From Ochotona curzoniae (lineage: Eukaryota; Chordata; Mammalia; Lagomorpha; Ochotonidae), in NCBI RefSeq assembly GCF_017591425.1, contig NW_024466004.1, positions 35,776,501 to 35,840,500 on the forward strand: a stretch of DNA of 64,000 nt, in the 5' to 3' direction. A program made the translations under genes and the position numbers. Below the pieces are notes generated by a model. That model was given only the letters and a program-made list of their open reading frames with translations, was not told where the DNA came from and ran no database searches. Below, in pieces: positions 14,080 through 27,409 of this stretch; the first letter of the stretch is position 1, and each line of letters begins with the position of its first letter.

Positions 14080-14390
14080 ATTTGGAAAAAGAAAGAGAGA
14101 AAGGAAAAGAGTGTGGGGGAGAGGGAAAATAGAGAGAGACGATCAGCTGGTTCATTTTTCAGATGCTGGCAACAGTCAATGATGATGGGACCTGGCAGAA
14201 ACCAGGAGCCAGTAACTAAATTTAGTTCAACACAGAGGGCACACTTGAACATACAACATACTTGAACAATAACCTGATGTCTTATAGAGTGCATGACAGC
14301 AGACGGCAGGAGCTGGGAGCTGGAGCCAGAATCAAAAACAGATACTTTACTGTGGAAGGCAGGAGTCACAGGAGTAGCTCAGCTCCATAG
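14080..14390 (-). mobile_element. old C-repeat SINE, very diverged
   Basis: A purine-rich start (reverse complement of the CT-rich SINE 3' part), then 'gctggttcatttttcagatg' and 'cagaaaccaggagcc', suggest an old minus-strand copy. Confidence 0.45.
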
Positions 14391-14783
14391 CTGCATCAAA
14401 GTTCAACTCAGTCTCCTCATTTCGACAAAAGTTCTCTCAAAGAAAGAGGATAACATTAGGAGAAACAGAAACCACATGAAGGGCACCCAGGGACAATACG
14501 TACCATCTTAGTACCTGTTCTGCAAATGTAAAACTACTACAAAATTTAAAAATAGTTTTTACCTAAAAGAAATTTATATAAATATGCCCTAGGAACAATT
14601 CTAATTCTTCTCATCTACTCTAAAGAAATCCTAAAGAACATAGCAAGGCATACAAGGCATACAAGGACCCTCACTGCAGAATTCTTAGAATCACAGGAAA
14701 AAATACAAATGATTCTAACTGAATAACTAAAATTATCAAACACATTATGGAAAATCATATGGCTGTTCTAAAAGTGAGATAAG

Positions 14784-14999
14784 AGGCCAGCACGATGGTT
14801 CAACTTGTTAATCCTCTGCCTGCAAGCGCTGGCATCCCAATTGGACACCCGTGTCTCAGCTGCTCTACTTCCCATCCAGCTCCCTGCTTGTGGCCAAGGA
14901 AGGCAGTAGAAGATGGTCCAATGTCTTGGGACCCTGCACCCATGTGGGAGACCCACATGAAGCTCCTGGATCCTGGATTTAGACTGGCTCAGCTCCAAT
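14784..14999 (+). mobile_element. older-subfamily C-repeat SINE, 3' truncated
   Basis: It has the older box-A side 'taatcctctgcctgcaagcg' and stops after 'tggctcagctccaatagc', without the 3' third or an A-tail. Confidence 0.8.
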
Positions 15000-15230
15000 A
15001 GCAATAGGATTATATGGGCTTTATCCTAGGATACTTAAGTTATTATAATTCTTTTTTTTGTTACAATATTTTGTTTTGTTCAAAATAGCTTATATTGCTC
15101 AAAATAATGAAGAACATAAATGCAGATTTAATAATCACCATGGCAATCGAACTATAAACCTTCCTTTGTATAGTTCCTGTCACGTATTCTTCTACTTATT
15201 ATTTATTTATTTTGAAAATTCAATTGTACT

Positions 15231-15305
15231 TATTTGATATTAAAATCACTTTACAAAGATAAAATCTCTATATTTGATATTAAAATTACAAAGATAAAAT
15301 CTCTA
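15231..15305. repeat. tandem duplication, about 40 bp
   Basis: The 40-bp unit 15231-15270, starting 'tatttgatattaaaat', is repeated at 15271-15305 with a 5-bp deletion. Confidence 0.9.
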
Positions 15306-16849
15306 TCACTTATCTGGGAATTACTCATTGTTTTTTAAGTTACAATGATAATTTTCTCTGTCATGAAGAAAATAGCAAGAAAAGGTTCTGGCAATTGATA
15401 TAGTGCAGTGATGCAAAGAGTAACCTATGGAGGCTAGCAATTTTGCTGGAAGCTTTTGACCCAAGGCCCTGCCTAGTTCTCTGAGACAACCACTTGCTCC
15501 CACAGTGGATTAGAATATCAGCCAGACTTAACAATGGGAATGTCAATAATGAAATGTCCAATTTATTGTAGTTTTCAACTGAGGTACAAGTACCTGGAGC
15601 GCTCTTGCAGCCATTTGGAGTTAAAAAATCCCAGTGATACTGAAAGAAGCTGATTTTTTCCTTTATTTCAGGTGATCATAGAATCCAAAATTTATCTTTC
15701 AACCAAAATGTGTATAAGCAAAACCAACCAAGAATATTACAGTTACTTTACATGAAAAACATCCAACTATAATTCTGGCAGAAACTAAGATAATGTAATC
15801 TTTTCTTCATACCCCTTATTCCACAACAAGCCAATACAAACATTTTGTTATAAAATTGGACTACAAAACTCACATGGACAATCTTGAAGAAAATTTAACT
15901 AAGGATATATAGTTGAATAAGTGCTAAAACTTCATTAAGAGACTAGAGTTTTCCTTAATATATTTTGATGAGATCATTTCCCATCAACAATCTTTGGTAT
16001 TTTTAAAAATAACATTTTGAGAAGCTTTCGATATATAATTAAAAGCCTTCTCCACTACCACAGCTAAGTTTCAGTAAGTGATTAGGAGCTAAAGTTCCTT
16101 TCAACTCTTAATATTCATTAAAATAGGCCACTTAGATTCTGTACTCCATCATTTTAATAACAGAGTGGTAATATAATATTTTTGTGTTCACACAGTAAAA
16201 TTCTAACCCTGAAGAACCCAATTATCTCCTTGCTATGTGTTTGTACTCAGAAGATGATAGAAAGTCTCACCAAAGGAAAGATTAATGTCACTATAAATTC
16301 ATGATAGCAAACCTCAAATGGGCAATGAACAATGTCTACCAATACCACATTATCTCATCATATCACTTACCTCCTCTCCAAATGATCCTTTTATATCTCA
16401 GTTCACAACAAACCTCCAGCTACCCCCTACTTCTTTCCCTCTTGTGACTCTGCCCCAGACTCCTATTTTACTGACATAACAGAAGCCATTGATGGGACAA
16501 GACTTTCCCTGTACCCAAAACCTAGAATGCAAAGCAAGTCCAACTACTCCAATCCTGATCTCCTTCACTCCTGTTACAGGAGGGAAACCATGCCTGCTCC
16601 TGAACTAGGTGCTCAAATACTGGGACTGCGCATGCTATGGCCTCTCCCATCCTGTTCAGGAATCTCATCAGTCATCCTTTCTCTCTCATATGTAGTCTAC
16701 CTCTTCAACAGGATTCTTCCATTTGTATTTTAGAGTAAACTCAAGGTAATCTAACTATCCCTAGCTACCTCCAGTCAGCCTCCCATCCCTTCCTTGTCCT
16801 TCACTGCAAAATTTCTTTAGATGTCAATGTCCATACTTGCAGTCACTCA

Positions 16850-17890
16850 GTGTTCATGCATTCCCAACCAGCTACCAGCCCAGATACCCAAATACTGCTG
16901 CTAAAGCCACTGAGGACCTTTCAGTCTAAATCCAAGATTTATTCTACACCTAACACCTTATCTTTTCTCTCATCAGCATATGATTATTTCTTTTTCATCT
17001 TCACATCTATTAAATAATACCATTCTGTTGCTTTCCTTGTACATCTCTGGCCACTCCCCTCTCTCCTTTCCTGGTCCGTTTCTCTTTATTTGGTTTGTAA
17101 GTGAGGTAGTTCCTCACTCTTCAGTCTTCCATTCTTCCTCCCAAAACAATTTTACCCATGCCCTTGGCTTCAAGTAAAACCCTATGCAAATGAGTCACAA
17201 TTTACAAATCCAGCCCAAATCTTTAATATGAACCTCAGGTGTGTATTTTAACTTTGTGCTATTTCCTTCTGTACGACTCAAATGTATTTCAGATTCACCA
17301 TGTATAAAACAGAACATTACGATATCCTCTCAAAATTTTACTTCTACCAAAATCTTTTCAGCAAACAGCAGCTCATTCTCCAAATTTAAACATTACCACA
17401 TACTAATTAAACTTACTCTGTGCTTCTGAAATCTCAACCACCTCAACGATATAAAAACAATGATCCTGGGCTATTGCAATAACTTCCTTTCTAATTTACC
17501 TATTTTCTAGAAGTCTGCCAGAATAACCTTCCTGAAGATAATATTTCTAAACTATCTTATCCTTCTTGGACAAAACACTGAATAGGTTCTTAAAGTTCTT
17601 TCAGGAGAAACACAAAGACAAAACTCTTCCAACTGCATTTTAGGGTTCTGAGTTGATCTGGCTCCTCTTATCCTATTCCTGTTTCTCACCTTCTACTTTT
17701 TAGCCATCTTTGCCTTCTCGCCATCCCCTGAACTCATTGTACACTCTCTGTCCCACTCCAGGTTCCTCTACATTGCTTTCTCCCTTGTCAAAACGCTCTT
17801 CACATAGTGAACTCATTCTCATCATCCAGAGAACAACTCACCATGGGAATTCTTCATGGGAACCTACACCACCATGAATGATAGCCCTAT
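16850..17890 (+). mobile_element. L2 LINE fragment
   Basis: Successive L2-like phrases occur in sense order: 'gggctattgcaataacttcc', 'ctggctcctcttatcc' and 'cattgctttctcccttgtca', followed by 'aaaacgctcttcacatag'. It is ancient and diverged; the left border is uncertain. Confidence 0.6.
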
Positions 17891-18419
17891 GATTATTTCT
17901 CATAGCATTATATATCTCTTAACAAAGATCATTTTTAACAACTAGAATCTCACTGTGGTTGCTCTTCTAAGTTATAACTTTGCTGTGATCTGGTAACCTA
18001 GTACATTCAGGAACAATTTAGAGGGATGCATATCAGAGACAAGAAAAGGTTTCTAAATTTTTTCAGCTGTCGAAACTTTCAGTACAGTAAAACCTTTTGA
18101 ACTGAATAGGAGCCTCTCTCTGGCCTGAACCTCCTTCAAATCTCTTCATATCCCTCTATCAGTGGCAGCCAACAGGAGCTCTCAGGAATTCAGTGAATGA
18201 ACTCATGCATACGTATCCTGTTCAGCTCATCTTAGCTTTTTACCAGAGAAGGGGTGAAGTAGAAGCAAGTAGGAAAGAGTGCGTCCTACTTTAATATTTT
18301 CTATTTTCTTTAATTCAGGTAACAAAGACTGTTCTCCATGCAAACCTGTTCCTTAAACACTTCGGTTTGACTGTGCCTGAAACACACTTCTTTTGTTCCT
18401 CATTGCAACAGTATTAAGA

Positions 18420-18735
18420 GGTAAGAGGTCTAGCAACTGATCAGACCATGAGGATTATGCCTTCATGGAAGGGTTCTGCATCTTGGAAGAAAGCACTACA
18501 GAGCAAGAGCAGGTTCCTTTTGCCCTTCTGTCCACATTGTCATGTGATGACACAGTACCCATGCCCTCTGGTGGATACAGAAAGAAGGTCCCATCACAAA
18601 AGCAGAGACCAGGCCCTCACCAGACACCAGACCTGTTCTGGAATTTCAGCCTCCAGAACAGTAAGCAATAAATTTCTATTTTTCAGAAATTACCCGGTCT
18701 CAGTCATTTCATAACAGTAACACAAACAGCCTACA
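18420..18735 (+). mobile_element. MaLR-type LTR (MST/MLT1-like), 3' part
   Basis: 'caggccctcaccagacacca', 'cagcctccagaacagtaagc', 'aataaatttct' and 'aattacccggtctcagtc' occur in the order of a MaLR solo LTR 3' half, including its polyadenylation region. Confidence 0.65.
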
Positions 18736-18890
18736 GCATCAACATTTATATATATATATATTGACCTTCTGAAACCATGTTTTTGGATATATTTACCAAG
18801 TTGCCTAAAGGTTACTAGATGTTCCTTTATGCCAGAAATCCCCCATTTTGGAATAACTTATAATACTAAGTACAGTGGGAGATATTTTTT

Positions 18891-19224
18891 GTTTGTTTGT
18901 TTTTTTAAAGATATATTTTTTTATTTTTATTGGAAAGGCAGATATACAGAGAGGAGAGACAGAGAGGAAGATCTTCCGTCCGATGATTCACTCCCCAAGT
19001 GAGTGCAACGGTTGATGCTATGCCGATCCGAAGCCAGGAGCCTCTTCCGGGTCTCCCGCACAGGTGCAGGGTCCCAAAGCTTTGGGCCGTCCTCGACTGC
19101 TTTCCCAGGCCACAAGCGGGGAGCTGGATGGGAAGCAGGGCCACCGGGATTAGAACCGGCACCCATATGGGATCCCGGGCGTGCAAGGCGAGGACCTTAA
19201 CCACTGCACCACTGCGCCGGGCCC
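18891..19224 (-). mobile_element. young C-repeat SINE
   Basis: This full-length minus-strand copy runs from the T-rich tail to 'ctgcgccgggccc'. 'gagatattttt' flanks both ends as a target-site duplication. Confidence 0.93.
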
Positions 19225-19628
19225 GAGAGATATTTTTAAAAGAAACAAAAATCTCACTCTTCCTGACATGAAAGGCTAAAACAAGGATTTCACGGTTGAC
19301 TCATAAACATATCTCACATGTGATTACAAAACAGAAAATTAAGGCTATCCTCTATCCCTTTTGTCCTACACAGTTGATGATTATACTTATGTTACGTTCT
19401 TTCACTGGAAAAAGCAAACCAGATTTTCCTCCAAAGAAGCAATCCCAAGAGATGCACTGCATTTTATGGTGAAATAGGAGTCTTCAGGAGAAAAGCTCAC
19501 TTTTAGCATATGTCACGTTTCTGCTTTCCTGTCTTAAATGATTACAGCAGGATGGATGAATTGCACAGAGATTTCAAATTAACTTTTTTTTCATTTTTTG
19601 GCTTCTTACTTAAAAAGACCAAAGGGAG

Positions 19629-19881
19629 GACCCGCCACGATAGTGTTACAGTTGAAGTCCTCGCCTTGAACGCGCCAGGATCCCATTTGGGAGCTGGTTC
19701 TAATCCCAGCAGCTCCACTTCCCATCCAGCTCCCTGCTTGTGGCCTGGGAAAGCAGTCGCGGACGGCCTAAAGCCTAGGGACGCTGCAATCGCGTGGGAG
19801 ACCCAGAAAGAGGTACCTGGCTCCTGGCTTCGGATCGGCACAGCACCAGCCATTGTGGTCACTTGGGGAGTGAATCATCAG
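19629..19881 (+). mobile_element. young C-repeat SINE without 3' end or A-tail
   Basis: The copy starts at its normal left end but stops inside the body after 'gggagtgaatcatca', about 60 bp plus tail short. Perfect 15-bp duplications aaagaccaaagggag (19614-19628 and 19882-19896) bound it, so the truncation happened at insertion and not later. Confidence 0.92.
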
Positions 19882-20017
19882 AAAGACCAAAGGGAGTTTT
19901 TTAAATTACAAATAAAGAAGTATATGTAGAACTTAAAAAACAAAAAGACTCTTGTCCAGATGGATAAGTTTTACTGATAATATGGGACTAGCAGACAAAT
20001 ATGTGAAAAGTAGTTTC

Positions 20018-20312
20018 CAGGACTGGCAAATTTAACACTTACAATGCTAGCATCTTATATCAGAATGACTGAGTCCCAGCTGCTCTGCTTCCCATCTACC
20101 TTCCTTCTAATGCACTTGGGAAAGAAGCAGAGATGGCCCAAGTACTTCAGCCCCTTTCATCCATGCGAAAGAGAGAGAGACCTGGATGAAATTCTGGGTT
20201 CCTAGCTTTGTCCTGACCCAGGCTCGGTCATGTCAGCCATTTAGGGAGTGAACCAGCAAATGGAATATCTCTCTCTCCCATTTTGTAATTCTAATTTTCA
20301 AAGAAATACAAT
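20018..20312 (+). mobile_element. old C-repeat SINE
   Basis: This is a diverged copy with 'cagctgctctgcttcccatc', 'cacttgggaaagaagcagag' and 'gggagtgaaccagcaaatgg'. Confidence 0.75.
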
Positions 20313-20674
20313 TAATATTTTATGGTAATTTCCAATGAAACATTTTTAGTTTCCTAGAGGAATCCGACTACTTTCTATTCAGTAGATTCCTGAGTTTAGA
20401 AGCTTACACACTATACTTCTAAAGAGTATCACATATGCTCCCTTAAATTCTGATCAAATGGGAAAGTACTATAAACCACAAGTTTCTGCTACTGATGCTG
20501 CATATTAATATAAATATTCCATAAATTTAGCAAGTCTAATCTTGGCAGTATATTTTCTACAGTAATCAAAATGCTTACACATTTTAATAACAAAGGAATT
20601 TTTCTCAAAGAAGAATACATTTACAGTGGTATTTTCAGTTCTTCAAAAACTTTACAGTGAGAAGCTACATGATA

Positions 20675-20815
20675 AGATTTAAAAAGCACTGTTTTGGAAT
20701 CGGGACAACCCGACTCTAATTCTAGCTTTGTCACTAACAACTGACTGTCTAAAGTTATTTCTCTTTTTATGGTCTGCAGTTTCCTCATTTGTAAAACGTA
20801 AGATTTGGACATTCA
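20675..20815 (+). mobile_element. MIR SINE
   Basis: 'tctagctttgtcactaac' followed by 'gcagtttcctcatttgtaaa' is the MIR core in sense orientation. Confidence 0.75.
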
Positions 20816-21449
20816 TATCTGAAATTTAAATTTGTCCTACTCTGCAAAGTCAATGTACATAACTGAAAAGCACCAACAATGTCATATGGGAAGAAGGATA
20901 AACACTCAAGATGGCTATACAAAGCATTCTTCAGGGATCAGTGATACATCAATTTATGTATTCATTTAATCATTAATTTCTTTATTCTACATCATATTCA
21001 TACACTATTCAAATGTGTTAATACAGTGTTTTTTGCAGGTTACATAATTATTAAATAACAGGTCTTACATATTCTGCTGGAGGTAATGCCAGCATGAATT
21101 AGAGACTGCTATTGTTAATTTATAGTTGCTTTTCTTTATCAAACAAAAAGGTTGGAATCTTCTCAAAACTGCGTGACATTATCTCCAAAGTATTTCAAGC
21201 AATGAAAGTATCTTCCACAGAGTCCCATATTTAAACCAGATTCAGTAATGATTTCTTTGCAATATGATGTGGAATACACAGACAACAAGAGTGAAAACAA
21301 ACAAATGAGACTTCAACAGATTTTGCTTCTAAAAGACACCATCAACAAAATGAAAAGGAAATCTACAGTAAATGAGAATATATCTTTAAGTTTTCTATTT
21401 AAAAAGAAATAAATATGCAAAACATAAAAAGCACTTTTAACATTCCAAG

Positions 21450-21920
21450 AAAAAAACAACTTAAAAATGGGCAATGGACAAATGATCTGACTATACCTTT
21501 TTCAAATGTACAAATTACAAAAAAAGTATGAAAAAGTATTCAATATCCCTAATCCTCAGAGAAATGTAAATCAAAGCAATGAGTTACCATCACATTTATT
21601 AGGTTGATGACTATCCAAAAAAAAAAAAAAAAAAAGAATATAGCAAATGATAGCAGCACTGTGCAGAAGCAGATATCTGAATAGCAATGTTACAGCAGCG
21701 TTATTCACAAGAACTATGAGGTGGAAGCAACCCAAGCATCTATCAACAGATGAATGAATAAACAACATGTGACATATATGTTCAATATTCTGCCTTTAAA
21801 AAGATAGCAAACCTTGACATATAATTATAGCATTGATGAAGCTTGGACATCTTGCAAAATGAAATAAACCAGTCAGGAAAAAATAAACAGTCCAATTATA
21901 CTTAGAGAAGTTACAAAAAT
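21450..21920 (+). mobile_element. old L1 ORF2 3' fragment
   Basis: 'gggcaatggacaaatgatct', 'ctcagagaaatgtaaatcaa', 'gcaacccaagcatctatcaa' and 'cttgcaaaatgaaataaacc' occur in the order of the L1 ORF2 C-terminal region. It is decayed, with an A17-18 run inside. Confidence 0.7.
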
Positions 21921-21932
21921 TCATCAGCACAG

Positions 21933-22220
21933 AGTGGACATTAGGTATAGCAGTTAAGACACCACTTGGGACATCCTGATTCCATATCAGATTGTCTGGG
22001 TTTTAGCCCTGATTTTGCTCCTAATTCCAAATTCCTGCTAAAGTGAACTACGGAAGACATCAGGTGACAGCTCTTAGTGTTAAGTCCTTTCGACCAACGT
22101 GGGAGATATGGATTTAGTTTTCAGCTCCTCATTATACTCTGGTACAGCCAGGCATTGCAGGCATTTGGGGAATAAATAGCAGATGCATATCCTTGTGTGT
22201 CTTGCTGCATTTAAAATACA
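21933..22220 (+). mobile_element. old C-repeat SINE
   Basis: This diverged copy, inserted directly after the L1 fragment, has 'gcagttaagacaccacttgg' and 'gcatttggggaataaatagc'. Confidence 0.65.
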
Positions 22221-22334
22221 TAAAACTGACAAGTTCATGGGGAATGGAAATAAAATATACAAATAAAAGCTTCATTCTGAACATAGTTCCAATCAAGTTT
22301 AACACACTTCTTTTGGGTGTTGTTTGATATTTCT

Positions 22335-22652
22335 TTAAAGATCTTAAATATTCATTTTGTAAGTCAGAGTTATTGATGGGGGTAGACAGGGAGAGAGGGA
22401 GAAATATCTTCCAACTACTGGCTGATGGCTACAATGGTCAGCACTGGGCCAGGCTAGAGCCAGGAGCCAGAAGCAGTATCAGGGTCTCCCTCATGGGTGG
22501 CAGAGGAACAACCACAAGGGTCATCTTTGATTTTCCTAGACCATTAGCAGGGAGCTGACCTGAAAGTGGAGCAGCTCAGAAATGAACTGGAGCTCATAGA
22601 AATGATGGTATTATAGGTAGTGACTTTACCCATTATGCCACAACACTGACAA
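22335..22652 (-). mobile_element. old C-repeat SINE
   Basis: Reverse-complement features include 'gctagagccaggagccagaa' and 'attagcagggagctgacctg'. Confidence 0.75.
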
Positions 22653-23137
22653 TATTATAAGCAGTAATATCAGTCATTTAGTGACAGCCCTAGGAATTTA
22701 ACCATGCAAGCACACGAACAGTATTTTAACATTAACTGACCAAAAACAATTGTCCTTTAAAATGTTCTTAAGATTAGGACAGAATAAGAACTCAAAAAGA
22801 GCCAAATCAGACTATAAGGTGGATGCCTAATAATTTCCCATAAAAATGTTACATAACTGTCCCTACTTCATGTGAAAAATGAGCAGAAATACTGCACTAG
22901 TGAAGGAGGGCTGTCTGGTAAAACTTGCTCAAGTTTTTGTTTTAGTTTTTCCTACAGCTTTGGCTAGCTTTCTTAAAACAATCACACAAGCAGACATTAC
23001 CATTGTGTGGCCTGTAAGGCCCTTCAAAGGATGAATAAGCAAAATGACTTGAGCTTCTAAGAAAAACTGCTGCATGACCTTTCCCCTTACCTGATCTATT
23101 ATGACACGGAAAGGACCACCCCACTTACAAATAAACT

Positions 23138-23470
23138 TTCATTTATTTGAAAGGCAGACACACACGTGCATGCACACACACACAAACACGCACACACAAC
23201 AAGATAAACCAACTGACAAATATCTTCCATCCACAGGTTCACTTTCAAAAATGCCCACAATAGCCAGGGCTGGACCATGGTGCCATAATAAGCTCCACCT
23301 CGGTCTTCCACGTGGGTGAAGGAAACTCAAGTAAGTACTTAAACCATCATTTGTTACCTCTCAGAAACATCAGTTGGGAACTGGATTGGGAAGCAAAAGA
23401 GCCAAGACTCAAACCGGCACTGTGATACGAAATGTCAGAATTGTAAATGGTGGCTCAACTCCAAGTCACA
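23138..23470 (-). mobile_element. old C-repeat SINE with CA expansion
   Basis: 'catttatttgaaaggcagac' opens a minus-strand copy whose CT/GA-rich segment has grown into a CA microsatellite (23158-23200). Confidence 0.7.
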
Positions 23471-23569
23471 TCCCACACTCTACTCCGCTTCTTGCTACTC
23501 ATCAATATGTTCCTGCTACAATTCCTTGAAGAAATGCTTCAAGATCCTGATCCAAAATATTTAAAATTT

Positions 23570-23825
23570 CATGGCACAGCACATCAAGCCACCAACTGAC
23601 ACCTACATCCTGTATCAGAATGCCACCTAGCTCCTTGACTACACGTTGGGAAGCAACTAATAATGGCCCAAACTCTTGAGTTCCTGCTCTTGACTTCTAC
23701 CTGAACAATTTCAGTTGTTGAAACCATTTGGGGAATAAATGAGTAAAAGAAAAAGAGCATGTGTGCTCACTTGTACACTCACACTCTCTCTGTAACCCTC
23801 TGAAACAAATAACTATTTAAACACA
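23570..23825 (+). mobile_element. old C-repeat SINE
   Basis: 'atcaagccaccaactgacac' and 'catttggggaataaatgag' identify a diverged copy. Confidence 0.6.
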
Positions 23826-24029
23826 CATACAATTAATAATCTATTTTCAATCTGCAGATTTCTTTGGTGGCATTGGTCCCATAAGCTTTTCCCAAAGTAT
23901 TAGTAATTCTGTTTTCTTTCATCCAATGCTTCACATGAAATTGGTTGCTTGTTTTTGCTTCAATTTTCACAGAATTCATGTTGTCCTAATAGGAGATCTT
24001 TTAAAAAAAAATCTTAAGTTCAAATTTTC

Positions 24030-24341
24030 TTTCCTTTTTTTAAACATTTATTTATTTTTACTGGAAAGTCAGATTTACAGAGAGAAGAAGAGACAGACAA
24101 AAGAATCTTTCATCTGACGATTCACTGCTCAAGTGGCTGTAACAGCCTGAAATGAGTCAATCTAAACCCAGGAACATCCTGTGGGTTTCCCGCATGGGTG
24201 CAGGGTCCCAAGGCTTTGAGCCATCCTCTGCTGCTTTCCCAAGCCACAAGTATTAAGCTTTGGATGGTAAGTGCAGTAGCTAGATGAGATCCTGGTACTT
24301 GAAGGGGGAGAATTAGGCAATTGATCCACTGTGCCAAGCCC
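24030..24341 (-). mobile_element. C-repeat SINE
   Basis: This minus-strand copy runs from 'aaacatttatttatttttac' to 'gtgccaagccc'. Confidence 0.88.
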
Positions 24342-26289
24342 TCAAATGCTGTCTTACTTGTTTAGCATGTCAGACTACATCCTGTTGAGACAACTTACAT
24401 TTAGTACAAACCTGGATATCAGCAATACCCTTAGTGTGACAATCAATAACATTCTCAAATGTCCCTTGAAGGATAAAATTAACCCCTATCTAGAGAATAT
24501 GAGGACACAGATGAATGGGTAGAATTAGAGAACAGAAGTTAATTCAGGGTTTAAAGCTAAAAGCTATGATGTAAGAACTAAACTGAAGAATGTGAAATAA
24601 ACATGCACTATTTTAACCAACAAAATATGAAGGACTAAAAAGCTATTGAAGCTTGCCAAGAAATGAAACACTGATTTGAGAAAGGTGGGAGCAGATCAAA
24701 TTCAGTATCTTTAATAATGCTGAAACAAAAGTGTGTCGATTGCTAGAAAGAACATTCTAAAAATACTGTATGCTACTTTTCTGTGTGAGCTCAAGGAAAT
24801 AAAACCCTCGTTACATTTGCTATTTCCTCTTTTAGACTCCCATCTGGCAATCTATACTTTCACTGGATAAAGAATTCTAGCCAACTGAACTAAAATAATC
24901 AACGCACCATTCCATGTGCCAGAGAGTCTATGCCAGAGAATCTACAGCTTGCTCAGTCATGCCCAAAACAAAAGCCAATAACATCCTTAAAAAAACATAA
25001 GTAAATAATACCCAGCATGGTTACCAAACATGTGAAATTTCTTTTCTACTTTAGGACTCAAAATCAAACAACAGCAGAAGGAAAATCACAACCAAAATGG
25101 CTGTATTCAAAAGAAAATTGAAGAAATAAATTTCAATTATTACACCTCAACCTGTCCCCAAGCATTTGGAGTTTTAAAAAGTTTAAGAAAATATTATAGA
25201 ATATAGCTGAATGTAGTTAGTACATTTCTAGTATGAAATGTTTTTAGGAATAAGTGAAATAATGGGACACGTCATCAATTCTTGTAACAGTCCTCAAAAA
25301 AGACAGTGTAAAGACCCAACGGCATAACTGAATCTATAACTACTTATTCTTCTTAAAATCCAAAAGTTTTCAAAAGACAAAGTAGCACATGTAGTCTGGG
25401 ATACCTTTTGAATTCTCTTTCACTAATCCCGTAAGGTTATCCTTATAAAATTACAGTCATTAAGTAATAGGTGAACAGTTATTTATTAACAAAAAGTAAC
25501 CAGAATATCATGTACCATTGTATAAACATAAATTTTACAAGTAGAGATGAGTAAGACAGATACAGTCCTAGCTTGCTAGTTCAGGAATGCTAACAAAACC
25601 TTCAAATGTGCGGGAGAAGCAAGGTCATGAAAGAAAGGTTAAAAAGTCGACCTCTCTAAGAAAATTTAAACTAATACCCAAAGAAAAAAATCTAGTAAAC
25701 AGAAAAAAGTACTATTATTATTTTACTGAGGCTCAGAAAATATTTCAGTTTAACAAAAGGACAGATCATAACAAATGATAACATCTGGAGTGAGCATCCA
25801 GTTTTAGATTGATCTGTAAAAAAAAATCCTGTAAAACTAAAGATAAACAGAAAATGCTAAAATTTTTTGGAAATACGGGAATAGAAGACATTTTCTAATA
25901 TTCAAAAATGACTACTGCCCAAGTTTAAAAGAACTACTACTTTCCCAAATTAAAAATATTACCCAAAGAATACTGGGTTAAAAGATTGAAGAATATTTAA
26001 ATACTATAATATTAAATACTGCAATTTTATGGAAATGTGAATAATATCAAAATTTTTATACATTCACTGTCCCATGACAGTATGAAGTAAATAAAAAGGG
26101 AGAACTTGGTCAGGATGCTTCCACAAGGAGAAACACAAGAGGCATCACCAGACTGATGATCTTAACAAGAGGGAACAAGAAGAAAAATGGCTACAGCTTT
26201 TCTCATTCTATTGAACAATATGGATATTAATTAAGTTAAATACTGGTAGTTAAATTTTAAAATAAAAATCTTAATACACATTAAAATTT

Positions 26290-26800
26290 CAATGTTAATA
26301 AAAATTCATTTTGAAATAGATGTTTTATCCTTCCAAAACATCAGAAGGCAAAAATTGCATAGAGAAGAAAACCAATCTAATGATGGCAGTCTATGTCCAA
26401 CTACAGCAGTAATCATACTCAATGTTAACTCAAATTATTATTTGAGTTTGGTAATATCAAGCAACATGCAATTCAAAAGGTTTACACAAGCAATACATAC
26501 ATTTGAGATAAAATGGCACAGAAAGGTGAAAATGCAAAAAAAAAGTTCACAAACTTAAAGATGGCAATATTAACATCAAAGAAAGTAGAATAAAAAGAAT
26601 AGCATCATATGGAAACTAGAGAAAAATCTTGATAAAATATACAAATAGTAAAATTATCCCAATACAAAACCTTTATGTATATTTCAACATAACCTAAGAC
26701 AATATAATACAAATCTGACACCAAAGTCAGAAAAAAATGATTTCTTAAAGCATAATTTGAAGTTTCACATATCTTTCCAATAATTAAAAGAGCTAACAAA
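26290..26800 (+). mobile_element. old L1 ORF2 fragment
   Basis: 'gatggcaatattaacatcaa' followed by 'gaaagtagaa' matches the L1 phrase around 'ggctatattaatatcagata' in the mid ORF2 region. It is decayed and borders are uncertain. Confidence 0.45.
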
Positions 26801-27409
26801 AAGTTTTAATGAACTGGAATATATAAATCTAAGTATATAATAGTGTCAACAGAAAATATAATCAACATATTAAAAAGTTTAAAAGTTGATACTTACTGTC
26901 ATTTTAGTTACCAAAAAAAAAAAAAAAAAACAGCAGCATAGGGGCTGGTATATAATCAAAAAACAAATAAATAATAGTGGATACTAGAATACTAATAATA
27001 ACCTGAATAGATGACAACTCAAATATTTATCAATGGAAAAAATAGTTTCTTAAAATATCAAAAATGAACATAGGAACACTCTCTAAAACAGTGTTTTTTA
27101 AGGATAAAGATCATATATGTATCATTCAAATTACATTAGGAAGCAAAATGAATAGCAAAAAAGAGGCAAAGAATAAATAACAATTTTTTTACTTCTAGAG
27201 AGGAACTTGATGTAGAACATTCATTTTTCCTCTACAGAAGTCTTCAGTGCTTGAATCTTTTATGATTTCAAAAGCAGTAATTCTTTTTTTAAATGTCTTT
27301 ACTTCTCAGAAAAAAGACTGGGATCTTTCTGTTATTAGTACAAATTTTATCAAACTGATGTAAGAGTGTAACTCAAGTAGAAACTTCCAATATCTTTAAA
27401 TAAAGCCTG

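Noticed and set aside
19510..19929. 139-codon plus-strand open frame
   Set aside because: Most of it is the tailless SINE (19629-19881). The recurring GSHMGAGSNPGSSTSHPAPCLWPG-type peptide pattern appears in many frames here because it is translated SINE.
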